This document shows positions 8,875 through 15,917 of a DNA stretch of 64,000 bases, one piece after another. A program made the translations under genes and the position numbers. Source of the DNA: Colwellia sp. (lineage in GTDB: Bacteria > Pseudomonadota > Gammaproteobacteria > Enterobacterales > Alteromonadaceae); contig JAHDIK010000002.1 in NCBI GenBank assembly GCA_020630795.1, forward strand, positions 296,677-360,676, written 5' to 3'. Below the pieces are notes generated by a model, which worked only from the letters and a program-made list of their open reading frames with translations, was not told where the DNA came from and ran no database searches. How positions within the stretch are numbered: position 1 is the first letter of the stretch; every line of letters starts with the position of its first letter.

Positions 8875-8886
8875 TTACTGACTGTT
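8866..8886. promoter_or_regulatory. 21-bp inverted repeat overlapping the -35 box (operator candidate)
   Basis: Perfect 8-base arms AACAGTCA and TGACTGTT are separated by ATTAC. The repeat sits about 65 bases upstream of the first gene of the FecR/CHASE2 cluster and covers its candidate -35 box, the usual position for a dimeric regulator's operator. I cannot name the protein that would bind it. Confidence 0.5.
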
Positions 8887-8985
8887 AATTTAAGAACCTA
8901 GATCAATAGTAGTAGATGGAACTATAAAAATCGACCTGTTGACCATTTCGTTAGTTTTTGAATGATTATTATTCTAATAAAAAAC

Positions 8986-9015
8986 AAAAAAGGCGAAGTT
9001 GTTTTCGCCTTTTTT
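8986..9015 (-). terminator. Rho-independent terminator of the DUF5916 gene
   Basis: A perfect 12-bp stem (AAAAAAGGCGAA / TTCGCCTTTTTT) with a 6-base loop carries a T-run on either strand. It lies 37 bases past the stop codon of the minus-strand DUF5916 gene and separates it from the FecR cluster. Confidence 0.9.
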
Positions 9016-9051
9016 AACTTTCAAATTGTGAATTTTTTGCTTAGTAACTAA

Positions 9052-11361
9052 TTATAGAGACCACGCATAGCTAATTTTACTGAAAAATGTTTTTTCGGCT
9101 CGCGATAGTGTTTTTATATCGTCATCTTGATAGCTATTGTCTGAATACCCCAAAAAGAATACGGTTTGTGGGTTTATTTTATACGAATAAATTAACTGCG
9201 TAGAAAGGTCGTTGTTAATTTTCGACGGATTAGCATTTGGGTTGTTAGCAATATTTTCGTCAACGTCAGAGTAAACCACACTGAGTTTTAAATAGCTTTG
9301 TACGTCAAATTGATACGACATATTTAGATTAGTTAAATTAGCTGTGTACACGTTATCGTCAATATTTGGTGATGTAGGCTTCGCGTCTAGCTCGCTGTAA
9401 GTATGTGTTAAAGCCAAACGTAAATGATCAGTTGGCTGAACGGTTAGTTCTACATATACTTCGTTAAACTTGCCTAAACGGTTGTTACGGTAATCTATTT
9501 TGTCGCCAAAATCGTAACCTAAACCTGTAAATACGCGATTCGTAGGCTGGAATTCAATGTAAGTTTGGTAAACCTTTTCATTGAATTGCGTAGTATTGTC
9601 GTGAATCTTAATTATGTCGTCGTTATGACGTAAACCAACTTTTGTTGCTTGAATATAATTAAAGTAAAAATAAGAAAGTTTAGGACCTGAAATATCAAAA
9701 CCTGCGTTTATTGCTCGTTCGATAAACTCACCACGCTCATTTTTAGTATTGTGCCATGAACCCATTAATGTTGCTTCAGACCATATATCGTCTTCATTAC
9801 CATAAAAAAGACGCTCAACTTCTATTTCATTTTGTTGGTAGTCAACTTTGTTCATGAAGCCAAGATCAGCTCTAAATAAACCATTAATACGTTGATGGTT
9901 TGCGTTGATTTCCCAATATTCAGAGTTGTGCTCGAAATCTACTTTGTATGCTTGGTCGCTAAAATTATCGTTAATATTTGTTCTGATAATTTGCTCACCA
10001 CCAAAGTCATCACGTAAAGACAATGGGTATTCAGTATCAGAATGTAGCAATTGTGCGGTTACGGTGTTTGAGTCATCAATACGGTACTTAGCGTCTACAC
10101 CGGCGACAATGTTGTGGTAATTGTCAGCAGTTCTTAATGTTGAAACCGTACCTAGTGTAAGTGAATCGTTAACGTTGTAACGGTAGTTTAGGGCTGCTGA
10201 GTGACTCTTCGTTTGTAATGAAGCGAGAGAGCCACTTATGTTTCCAGGCACGATAAAATTTGTTTCTGTGTCGTTGGTAACAAATAAGCCGTAACTGTGT
10301 TTGTCGGTTCTACTGGTTAATTTTACACCGTAATCAGGATCCGCAATGTTCCGTGTATACACGAGGTTGTAATTACTACTGAAGTAGTCAGCATTTTCTA
10401 AAAAGAATGAACGTTTTTCGTCATAAAATAGAGAAAATGTTTTGTTTACGCTTAACTGACCTGCGTCAGATTCTACCGTCGAAAAGTCTGGGTTTAATGT
10501 TGCATTAAGTAACGTATTTGCGTTTGGTCCCCAGCGAATATCTACACCGGCATCTACATCGTTATTTTTATCCCATGGGTCATTAGCTAAATATAAGTCA
10601 CGTGACTGGTTACTCGATGCAACGATGGCAGGAACGATAGATATATTTTTACCTATGTCAGCCTTTTCAAAACCTTTTATCTCAGGGATTTGGCATAACC
10701 AACAATTGTTATTTCTATCGAGCGGAATATGCGAAATACGTAAGCGTTCATCACGAGGGTAAAGTCGAATAAACTCTATTGCCCATGTTTTTTCTGTGTT
10801 TGATTCGTCAAAATTTAAAATATTGTAAGGAATGGCTATTTCAACTTGGTAGCCAGCGCTTGTTTTTTTGCCGTACGAATGCCAATTACCGTCCCACAGT
10901 TTATTTACATCGCCAGTAACTTCATTCGTGATGGAGTCGTTTTGAACACCAAACGGATTAACAAAAAAGTTATAATTGAGCTGACGACTGTTAAATGTGT
11001 CAAGTTTTATACCGACTAAATCTTCTCCCCATGTAGTATCTCGGTCACTTAAAAAACCGTTAATTTTCTCAGGAGATGGATCGTGAGCAACGAATGATAT
11101 ATAGATAAACTCGCCGTTTTCTATGATCTTTGCTTCAGTTTTAACTGGGCTAGGTAAGTTGTTCCACGGGCTATTAACAATATCAAGCGAGATACTTGAA
11201 GCTTTTTGCCATAACTCGTCTGTTAAGTTGCCGTCGATAATCGCAGTTTGAGCTGTATTAGGGGTAGACAGCGGGGCAATTTTTTGTGCCGTTGAACACA
11301 TCGACATTAGCAAGAATACGCCAGCTGTTATATGTGAACAGCTATTCCTTAGCTTTTGCAT
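9052..11361 (-). CDS. CBM9-like / DUF5916 outer-membrane protein
   Basis: The 769-residue protein has a signal peptide (ITAGVFLLMSMCSTAQ). It is followed by a carbohydrate-binding-family-9-like domain at about 38-230, recognisable by AIIDGNLTDELWQKA, YISFVAHDPSPEKI and the DRDTTWGEDLVGIKLDTF stretch. The remainder (about 240-769) is the DUF5916 region: KADIGKNISIVPAI, then VDIRWGPNANTLLNATLNPD and SLFYDEKRSFFLENADYF, then many alternating strands of a predicted outer-membrane beta-barrel. The family is widespread in marine Alteromonadales and Bacteroidota. Its function is not established, though a link to surface glycan or peptide binding is often suggested. It has a good ribosome site (CGGAG) and appears monocistronic, with its own terminator downstream. 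Confidence 0.85.
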   Translation of the reverse strand: MQKLRNSCSHITAGVFLLMSMCSTAQKIAPLSTPNTAQTAIIDGNLTDELWQKASSISLDIVNSPWNNLPSPVKTEAKIIENGEFIYISFVAHDPSPEKINGFLSDRDTTWGEDLVGIKLDTFNSRQLNYNFFVNPFGVQNDSITNEVTGDVNKLWDGNWHSYGKKTSAGYQVEIAIPYNILNFDESNTEKTWAIEFIRLYPRDERLRISHIPLDRNNNCWLCQIPEIKGFEKADIGKNISIVPAIVASSNQSRDLYLANDPWDKNNDVDAGVDIRWGPNANTLLNATLNPDFSTVESDAGQLSVNKTFSLFYDEKRSFFLENADYFSSNYNLVYTRNIADPDYGVKLTSRTDKHSYGLFVTNDTETNFIVPGNISGSLASLQTKSHSAALNYRYNVNDSLTLGTVSTLRTADNYHNIVAGVDAKYRIDDSNTVTAQLLHSDTEYPLSLRDDFGGEQIIRTNINDNFSDQAYKVDFEHNSEYWEINANHQRINGLFRADLGFMNKVDYQQNEIEVERLFYGNEDDIWSEATLMGSWHNTKNERGEFIERAINAGFDISGPKLSYFYFNYIQATKVGLRHNDDIIKIHDNTTQFNEKVYQTYIEFQPTNRVFTGLGYDFGDKIDYRNNRLGKFNEVYVELTVQPTDHLRLALTHTYSELDAKPTSPNIDDNVYTANLTNLNMSYQFDVQSYLKLSVVYSDVDENIANNPNANPSKINNDLSTQLIYSYKINPQTVFFLGYSDNSYQDDDIKTLSRAEKTFFSKISYAWSL

Positions 11362-11557
11362 TAATACTCCGATTTTCTTTTTATTAGTACGCCGTTAGGG
11401 CATTTTATCTTCAAGAATTGTTACAAAATTGAACGCTAAACACAACAAATAGTTATTATTGTATGCAATTAATAGACTTAAATTTGGTAGATACCGTGAA
11501 CATTGTTTTTTATTCGGTTAATAATTGTACATTGATAGAGGTGGGGTAATTAAATAT

Positions 11558-11584
11558 ATGAAAAAATGCGATTTTATTAAGTAA
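11558..11584 (+). other. Possible 8-codon leader mini-ORF upstream of the DUF599 gene
   Basis: The 297-base gap between the divergent DUF5916 and DUF599 genes contains ATG-AAA-AAA-TGC-GAT-TTT-ATT-AAG-TAA (11558-11584), preceded by a purine-rich GAGGTGGGG. That ribosome site looks better than the one before the DUF599 start at 11659. I see no attenuator hairpin, so this may be chance. The rest of the gap is A+T-rich and holds only presumptive promoters. Confidence 0.2.
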
Positions 11585-11658
11585 GTGAAACCTGATTTAT
11601 TGCTCGAATCTTTTACAGGCATATTGCATAATAAATAAAAAATTAGCGCGTTTTTATT

Positions 11659-12387
11659 ATGTCGATTCTGCTGTTAGATTACATTGCTTTTACTTGCTTA
11701 GTTGTATGTTGGCTTGGTTACACTATTTTTGCTCGAAAAATGGCTAAAACCACGAATTGTATTGCGAGATGTTTACATCAACATCGTATTCATTGGATGT
11801 ATGAAGCTATACAAAAAGATATTAGAGTAGGTGAGGCGTCGCTCATTGCTAATTTAGAACGAAATATCGCTTTTTTTGCGTCTACGACGTTACTTGTGCT
11901 TGCTGGTGTTCTTACGTTATTTGCGCAAACAGAGAAAGTTCAAGATGTATTGATATCTATTCCCTATGCAGCAGAGTCGTCAACAACTTCAATTCAAGTG
12001 AAACTAGGTTTGTTAGCTCTTATTTTTGTTATGTCTTTTTTTAAGTTTACGTGGGCAATGAGGCAGTACGGTTTTTTAAATGTAATGATTGGTGCTGCAC
12101 CCATCGATGAAAGTGGCTTGAATAAAAACTTGTGGGCTTATGCTCAACAAATGGCTGTTGTGCAAGACCAAGCAGCACATTCATATAACTATGGTTTGAG
12201 AGCTTATTACTTTTCTATTTCTGTAATGTGTTGGTTTTTTCATCCATTGTTGTTTATTGGAGCGAGCCTTGCTGTTGTGTATACGCTGTATAATCGAGAG
12301 TTCAATTCAAAATCAGTAAAAGCGATAACTGCGGCACAGGGATTTCTTGAAATCGAGCGAGCAGAAAGGTTTCCTGATGCAACGTAA
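11659..12387 (+). CDS. DUF599 family membrane protein
   Basis: This 242-residue inner-membrane protein has about four hydrophobic segments: residues 3-24 (LLDYIAFTCLVVCWLGYTIF), 70-92, 112-132, and a pair at about 185-220. The order and spacing, with RIHWMYEAIQKDIRVGEASLIANLERNIAFFASTTLL between the first two and LNKNLWAYAQQMAVVQDQAAHSYNYGLRAYYF before the last, match the DUF599 family of unknown function. It overlaps the next gene by 11 bases, so the two are translationally coupled. The start has only a weak ribosome site. Confidence 0.75.
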   Translation: MSILLLDYIAFTCLVVCWLGYTIFARKMAKTTNCIARCLHQHRIHWMYEAIQKDIRVGEASLIANLERNIAFFASTTLLVLAGVLTLFAQTEKVQDVLISIPYAAESSTTSIQVKLGLLALIFVMSFFKFTWAMRQYGFLNVMIGAAPIDESGLNKNLWAYAQQMAVVQDQAAHSYNYGLRAYYFSISVMCWFFHPLLFIGASLAVVYTLYNREFNSKSVKAITAAQGFLEIERAERFPDAT

Positions 12388-12871
12388 GCATGAATATGCT
12401 GAGTATTCCCTCAAAGATTTTAATAAGTATGATTGTTTAAAACTTTCGTTAGGCATATATGCCTTATTAGCGTTTGTGTGTAGAGGGTATATTATTTGGA
12501 TAGTCTCTATTTCTAACATGCAAAACAGAACTGATACGATTGCCTTTGTGTTTCCTGACCCAAAGCTCTTTTATTTAAGTTTGCTGTCAGGCGCGCTTGG
12601 TTTATTTGTTATTTTGTTGATAAGTTTGAGGAAGCCTGAAACTTATGACTGGGTAAAAGACGCATGGCAACATGTCAGAAAGTTTTTACTCGTTTCATTA
12701 GCATTTGATTTAATAGTGAGTTTTATTGGGTATTGGTATTTTGACTTGTTGTCGCTTCAATGGTTGGTTATTCAAATCACTATTACTATTTTGTTTAGTG
12801 TATTGTTATATACGAATAAGCGTATCAAATTAAATATTAGAGAGTTTCCAGAAAAGCTTGCTGAAGAATAA
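12377..12871 (+). CDS. DUF2919 family inner-membrane protein
   Basis: A 164-residue hydrophobic protein with four predicted membrane helices (about 20-40, 65-85, 105-128 and 130-150). I chose the ATG at 12377 (MQRKHEYAEYSLKDF), which is preceded by AAAGG, over an upstream in-frame TTG at 12347 that lies deep inside the DUF599 gene. The opening (EYSLKDFNKYDCLKLSLGIYALLAFVCRGYIIW) resembles the DUF2919 family of Vibrio and Alteromonadales, whose function is unknown. It overlaps the upstream gene by 11 bases and is probably in an operon with it. Confidence 0.65.
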   Translation: MQRKHEYAEYSLKDFNKYDCLKLSLGIYALLAFVCRGYIIWIVSISNMQNRTDTIAFVFPDPKLFYLSLLSGALGLFVILLISLRKPETYDWVKDAWQHVRKFLLVSLAFDLIVSFIGYWYFDLLSLQWLVIQITITILFSVLLYTNKRIKLNIREFPEKLAEE

Positions 12872-12930
12872 CGCGTAGAGCAATTGTTAAGTCAGTGTTT
12901 TTAAATGCATAGGTGCATAAAGGTTTTAAA

Positions 12931-13650
12931 GTGACGATAGATAATAAAGAAGAACGTTTAATCATTTTAGATACAGAAACAACAGGTATTAACCCTAGAG
13001 AAGGACACCGTATTGTTGAAATTGGTTGTGTTGAAATGGTTAACAGGCAACTTACTGGCCGCACGTATCATGCATATATCAACCCTCGTTTTGAGATGGA
13101 ACAAGAGGTAATTGATGTTCATGGTTTAACCAATGAATTTTTGCGCGACAAACCGTTGTTCAATCAAGTTGCAGATGAATTTATTGAGTTTATTAGAGGC
13201 GCTGAACTTGTTATTCATAATGCTAAGTTTGATGTTGGCTTTATGGATCACGAGTTTTCAATGTTAACTAAAAAAGTACCGATGACATATGATATGTGTA
13301 CGGTTACAGATACGTTAACAGTATCGAAAGATGAATTTGGCTCTCCTAAAACGTTAGATTATTTAGCTAAATTCTACAAAGTAGACAAGTTAATTGACCG
13401 TACGTATCACGGCGCTTTGATTGATGCTCAGCTACTTGCATTTGTATATATAGAGATGACGCGCAAGCAAGCTGCATTCAATTTGTTAGCGAGTGATAGC
13501 GAAAGTGGCGACTCAAATGAGATTAGACGAGTAAAAAATGATCGTCCAAAATTAAAGGTTATTAGTGCAACTGCCGATGAACTTAATGCACATCAAGAAC
13601 GTTTATCAATAATAGCTGAAAAGGGGAGCTCACCATTATGGGGAAAATAA
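12931..13650 (+). CDS. dnaQ: DNA polymerase III epsilon subunit (3'-5' proofreading exonuclease)
   Basis: About 239 residues. The three DEDDh exonuclease motifs are present: LDTETTG (D14, E16), HNAKFDVGFM, and YHGALIDAQLLAFVY (His and Asp of ExoIII). The enzyme removes misinserted bases in the polymerase III core together with the alpha and theta subunits. The start is a GTG: 12931 is preceded by AAAGG at good distance, while another in-frame GTG at 12913 would add six residues. The C-terminal tail (about 185-239) would carry the alpha-binding region. It ends overlapping the next gene by 13 bases. In many relatives dnaQ lies beside rnhA; here rnhA is absent from the neighbourhood. Confidence 0.93.
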   Translation: MTIDNKEERLIILDTETTGINPREGHRIVEIGCVEMVNRQLTGRTYHAYINPRFEMEQEVIDVHGLTNEFLRDKPLFNQVADEFIEFIRGAELVIHNAKFDVGFMDHEFSMLTKKVPMTYDMCTVTDTLTVSKDEFGSPKTLDYLAKFYKVDKLIDRTYHGALIDAQLLAFVYIEMTRKQAAFNLLASDSESGDSNEIRRVKNDRPKLKVISATADELNAHQERLSIIAEKGSSPLWGK

Positions 13651-14978
13651 ATATAAAGTGGAGTCATTTCTATTATGTACTAACTTTGTTGTTTATTTTA
13701 CCAACCATGTCGTATGCCGACACAGACTTACCTAAAGTTAAGTATTACGACGCAGATAATGTTACTAATCAAATACCTTACTTTGATAATCGATTTCAAA
13801 TAGATCCCCATATTAAAGAATTAAAACTCATTTTTTATAGAAAAAGCGGTTCTCAACCTATTATTTTAGTTCGCCCTGATGGCAGCAAATTGCGTATTAA
13901 TAATTTACCAGAAGACGGGTCTGTTGAATGGTTTGATGAGCGAACTTTTGATTTGGTTAAAATGAGCAATCCAATGCCAGGGCCTTGGCAAGCGATAGGG
14001 CAAATAATGCCTGGAAGCCAAATTTTAGTTGTTTCAGAAATAAAAATCGAGGTAGAACCTTTACCTGAAATTTTATTGTCAGGCGAAACCATTAAAATAA
14101 CAGGGCGTTTAATCAATGGAGAACAAGCGTTAGACGACCCTCTGTTTAGGCCGGTTGTAAATTTGGATGTGGATTTTTTCAGTTCAAATAACAAAGATTA
14201 CGATAATTTTGGTGCGGAGCCTATTAAGCTTAATTCGTTTAGAGATGACGGTTATGATTTTGATGAAAAAGCTGGTGATGGTGTATATACAGGGGAGTTT
14301 GTTTTAGATTTTGCTCCCGGTGAATGGTTACCTATTTATCATATAAAAATGCCTCTTGTAAAAAGAGAACTCCAACAAAAGCCTATTATTTTAAGGCATC
14401 CTCCTGTTAAGCCAGTTGTTAGGGCAAGTGATGAAGAAGGGAAGCCTCACGTTGTTTCATTTCCTATAGATTCAACTTATGTAGATCCTCATAGTATTAT
14501 TATGCAGGGGAAAATAAGGTATCCCGACAAGCAAGAAGTACAGTTTTCTATATTGGAAGAAACCAATGATAGTCGAGCTCAAGAATTTGAATACACAGAA
14601 GCTGGACTACATCGTGTAACAATTGATGTATTTGGTAAAACTATTAATGGCCGAGAGTTTGTTTTAAGGTTGCCTGAACTTGTTTTCAATGCTGAAAACA
14701 AAAATGGCTTGTTAGTACCATCACTTGATGAAGAAGGGAATGAAATATTTGTTCCTAGAAAAACAGCCGCAGAAATTCTCGCAGAAAAAGAAGCTGAACG
14801 CGCAGCGGCACTTGCTGAAGAACAAGCACGAATAGCGGCAGAAGAAGCAGAAGCACAAAAACAAATGTATATAATGATCGGCATAGGGAATACGCTGGTT
14901 ATTTTGATCGGTGCTGGTATTTTCTTTTTTCTTGCATGGAAGAAGAAAAAGGCGGCAAAACTAGAGATGGATGAATAA
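13638..14978 (+). CDS. TIGR03503-type membrane-anchored periplasmic protein
   Basis: A 446-residue protein starts inside the end of dnaQ with a strong ribosome site (AAGGGGAG). It has an N-terminal signal peptide (VLTLLFILPTMSYA, cleavage about residue 27), a large beta-rich extracytoplasmic region (LPKVKYYDADNVTNQIPYFDNRFQIDP, GDGVYTGEFVLDFAPGEW), an Ala/Glu-rich charged helix at about 375-405, then one transmembrane helix (IGIGNTLVILIGAGIFFFLAW) and a lysine-rich tail. This layout matches the TIGR03503 family of gammaproteobacteria, which has no known function. The positive-inside rule gives a C-terminus in the cytoplasm. The family name is from recognition, not a search. Confidence 0.7.
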   Translation: MGKINIKWSHFYYVLTLLFILPTMSYADTDLPKVKYYDADNVTNQIPYFDNRFQIDPHIKELKLIFYRKSGSQPIILVRPDGSKLRINNLPEDGSVEWFDERTFDLVKMSNPMPGPWQAIGQIMPGSQILVVSEIKIEVEPLPEILLSGETIKITGRLINGEQALDDPLFRPVVNLDVDFFSSNNKDYDNFGAEPIKLNSFRDDGYDFDEKAGDGVYTGEFVLDFAPGEWLPIYHIKMPLVKRELQQKPIILRHPPVKPVVRASDEEGKPHVVSFPIDSTYVDPHSIIMQGKIRYPDKQEVQFSILEETNDSRAQEFEYTEAGLHRVTIDVFGKTINGREFVLRLPELVFNAENKNGLLVPSLDEEGNEIFVPRKTAAEILAEKEAERAAALAEEQARIAAEEAEAQKQMYIMIGIGNTLVILIGAGIFFFLAWKKKKAAKLEMDE

Positions 14979-15045
14979 AATTTGATTGGTTTTCCAACGT
15001 TTTGTTCATCAAATACTCATACAGTTAATTATATTAAAAAAGTGG

Positions 15046-15074
15046 TTGACTGATACATCTCATAACCGTATTAT
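15046..15074 (+). promoter_or_regulatory. Strong sigma-70 promoter of the tRNA-Asp operon
   Basis: TTGACT (15046-15051) and TATTAT (15069-15074) are separated by 17 bases, the ideal spacing. A C/G-rich discriminator (CTCCGC) follows, the feature that makes stable-RNA promoters sensitive to the stringent response. Confidence 0.8.
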
Positions 15075-15078
15075 CTCC

Positions 15079-15110
15079 GCCGCATTCAACGACTTGTTGT
15101 TGAATGCGGC
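15079..15110 (+). other. Perfect 12-bp inverted repeat between promoter and first tRNA-Asp
   Basis: GCCGCATTCAAC and GTTGAATGCGGC flank the 8-base loop GACTTGTT. There is no T-run after it, so it is not a terminator. The expected transcription start (about 15081) falls at its left edge, so the transcript would begin with nearly the whole hairpin. A role in 5' leader protection or processing is possible. Confidence 0.6.
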
Positions 15111-15121
15111 GATTATAAAGC

Positions 15122-15198
15122 GGAGTGGTAGTTCAGTTGGTTAGAATACCGGCCTGTCACGCCGGGGGTCGCGGGTTCGAGTCCCGTCCACTCCGCCA
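15122..15198 (+). tRNA. tRNA-Asp (GTC), copy 1 of 4
   Basis: The 77-base gene folds as a canonical cloverleaf: acceptor GGAGTGG pairs with CCACTCC, the anticodon GTC is at 15156-15158, the T-loop is GGTTCGAGTCC, and CCA is encoded. It is closely similar to E. coli tRNA-Asp. First gene after the leader hairpin. Confidence 0.97.
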
Positions 15199-15246
15199 AT
15201 TGTTTAAAATAGGTGAAGCCTTATAAACTTCAAATGTAATCTCAGC

Positions 15247-15323
15247 GGAGTGGTAGTTCAGTTGGTTAGAATACCGGCCTGTCACGCCGGGGGTCGCGGG
15301 TTCGAGTCCCGTCCACTCCGCCA
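15247..15323 (+). tRNA. tRNA-Asp (GTC), copy 2 of 4
   Basis: Identical base for base to copy 1, exactly 125 bases downstream, with the same encoded CCA. The 48-base spacer before it is repeated unchanged before copies 3 and 4. Confidence 0.97.
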
Positions 15324-15371
15324 ATTGTTTAAAATAGGTGAAGCCTTATAAACTTCAAATGTAATCTCAGC

Positions 15372-15448
15372 GGAGTGGTAGTTCAGTTGGTTAGAATACC
15401 GGCCTGTCACGCCGGGGGTCGCGGGTTCGAGTCCCGTCCACTCCGCCA
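15372..15448 (+). tRNA. tRNA-Asp (GTC), copy 3 of 4
   Basis: Identical to copies 1 and 2 at the same 125-base period. Confidence 0.97.
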
Positions 15449-15496
15449 ATTGTTTAAAATAGGTGAAGCCTTATAAACTTCAAATGTAATCTCAGC

Positions 15497-15573
15497 GGAG
15501 TGGTAGTTCAGTTGGTTAGAATACCGGCCTGTCACGCCGGGGGTCGCGGGTTCGAGTCCCGTCCACTCCGCCA
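15497..15573 (+). tRNA. tRNA-Asp (GTC), copy 4 of 4
   Basis: Identical to the preceding copies. The sequence after its CCA departs from the repeated spacer (ATTTTTAATG instead of ATTGTTTAAA), marking the end of the array. Confidence 0.97.
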
Positions 15574-15917
15574 ATTTTTAATGTAAGTTCTCTTTTTTTC
15601 GTTTCAAAAAATTCTTTATTAATCCAATACAAACTTTTCATCTATTCTTACATCTTTAGTATTCATACTGGTTTAGATTTTGTGGTTGAGATTTTTCTTT
15701 TTGTTAGTTTAGCTTTATTGCATCGATTACATCATTTATAGCACTTTGTTGTTAGTTGGTCGTTTCTTCAACTTTTAATTCTTAAATTTTACTTCTACGC
15801 TTAGTAGTGTTGTTTTTATATTTTTGTAAAATGGTGGTATGACCAGTTGACTTGATAATGTTAGTCATGTTCTACTGATTTTAAATTATTCTGAATAAAT
15901 CACTTAGGAGCGCTTAC
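15574..15917. other. 344-bp gene-free region upstream of an acyl-CoA dehydrogenase gene
   Basis: No credible ORF or RNA gene is visible. The region is A+T-rich, with T-runs just after the last tRNA (CTCTTTTTTTCG at about 15590) that may end the tRNA transcript. Its right half contains the FadR-like operator (15832-15848) and an overlapping TTGACT at 15847-15852 that could be a -35 box. No good -10 match follows at the usual spacing. Confidence 0.5.
15832..15848. promoter_or_regulatory. FadR-like operator
   Basis: TGGTGGTATGACCAGTT contains the symmetric core TGGTATGACCA. Read on the other strand it begins AACTGGTC, like the FadR consensus (AACTGGTCNGACC...). It lies 70 bases before the acyl-CoA dehydrogenase start, where an acyl-CoA-responsive repressor would act. 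Confidence 0.6.

Larger units (their letters stand above)
15122..15573 (+). repeat. Exact 125-bp tandem repeat (tRNA-Asp plus 48-bp spacer)
   Basis: Four tRNA copies and three spacers are identical, so the unit of 77 + 48 bases is repeated at 15122, 15247, 15372 and 15497. Identity of the non-coding spacers shows recent amplification or ongoing homogenisation by recombination. Confidence 0.95.

Noticed and set aside
9052..11361. TonB-dependent receptor
   Set aside because: No TonB box or plug domain is visible; the CBM9-like opening and DUF5916 strands fit better.
12837..14884. Minus-strand ORFs of 75-113 codons opposite dnaQ and the TIGR03503-type gene
   Set aside because: Low-complexity translations opposite well-supported genes, without ribosome sites.
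15122..15573. Regularly spaced identical repeats, CRISPR-like at first glance
   Set aside because: The repeats are 77-base tRNA-Asp genes with encoded CCA, and the spacers are identical to each other, the opposite of CRISPR spacers.
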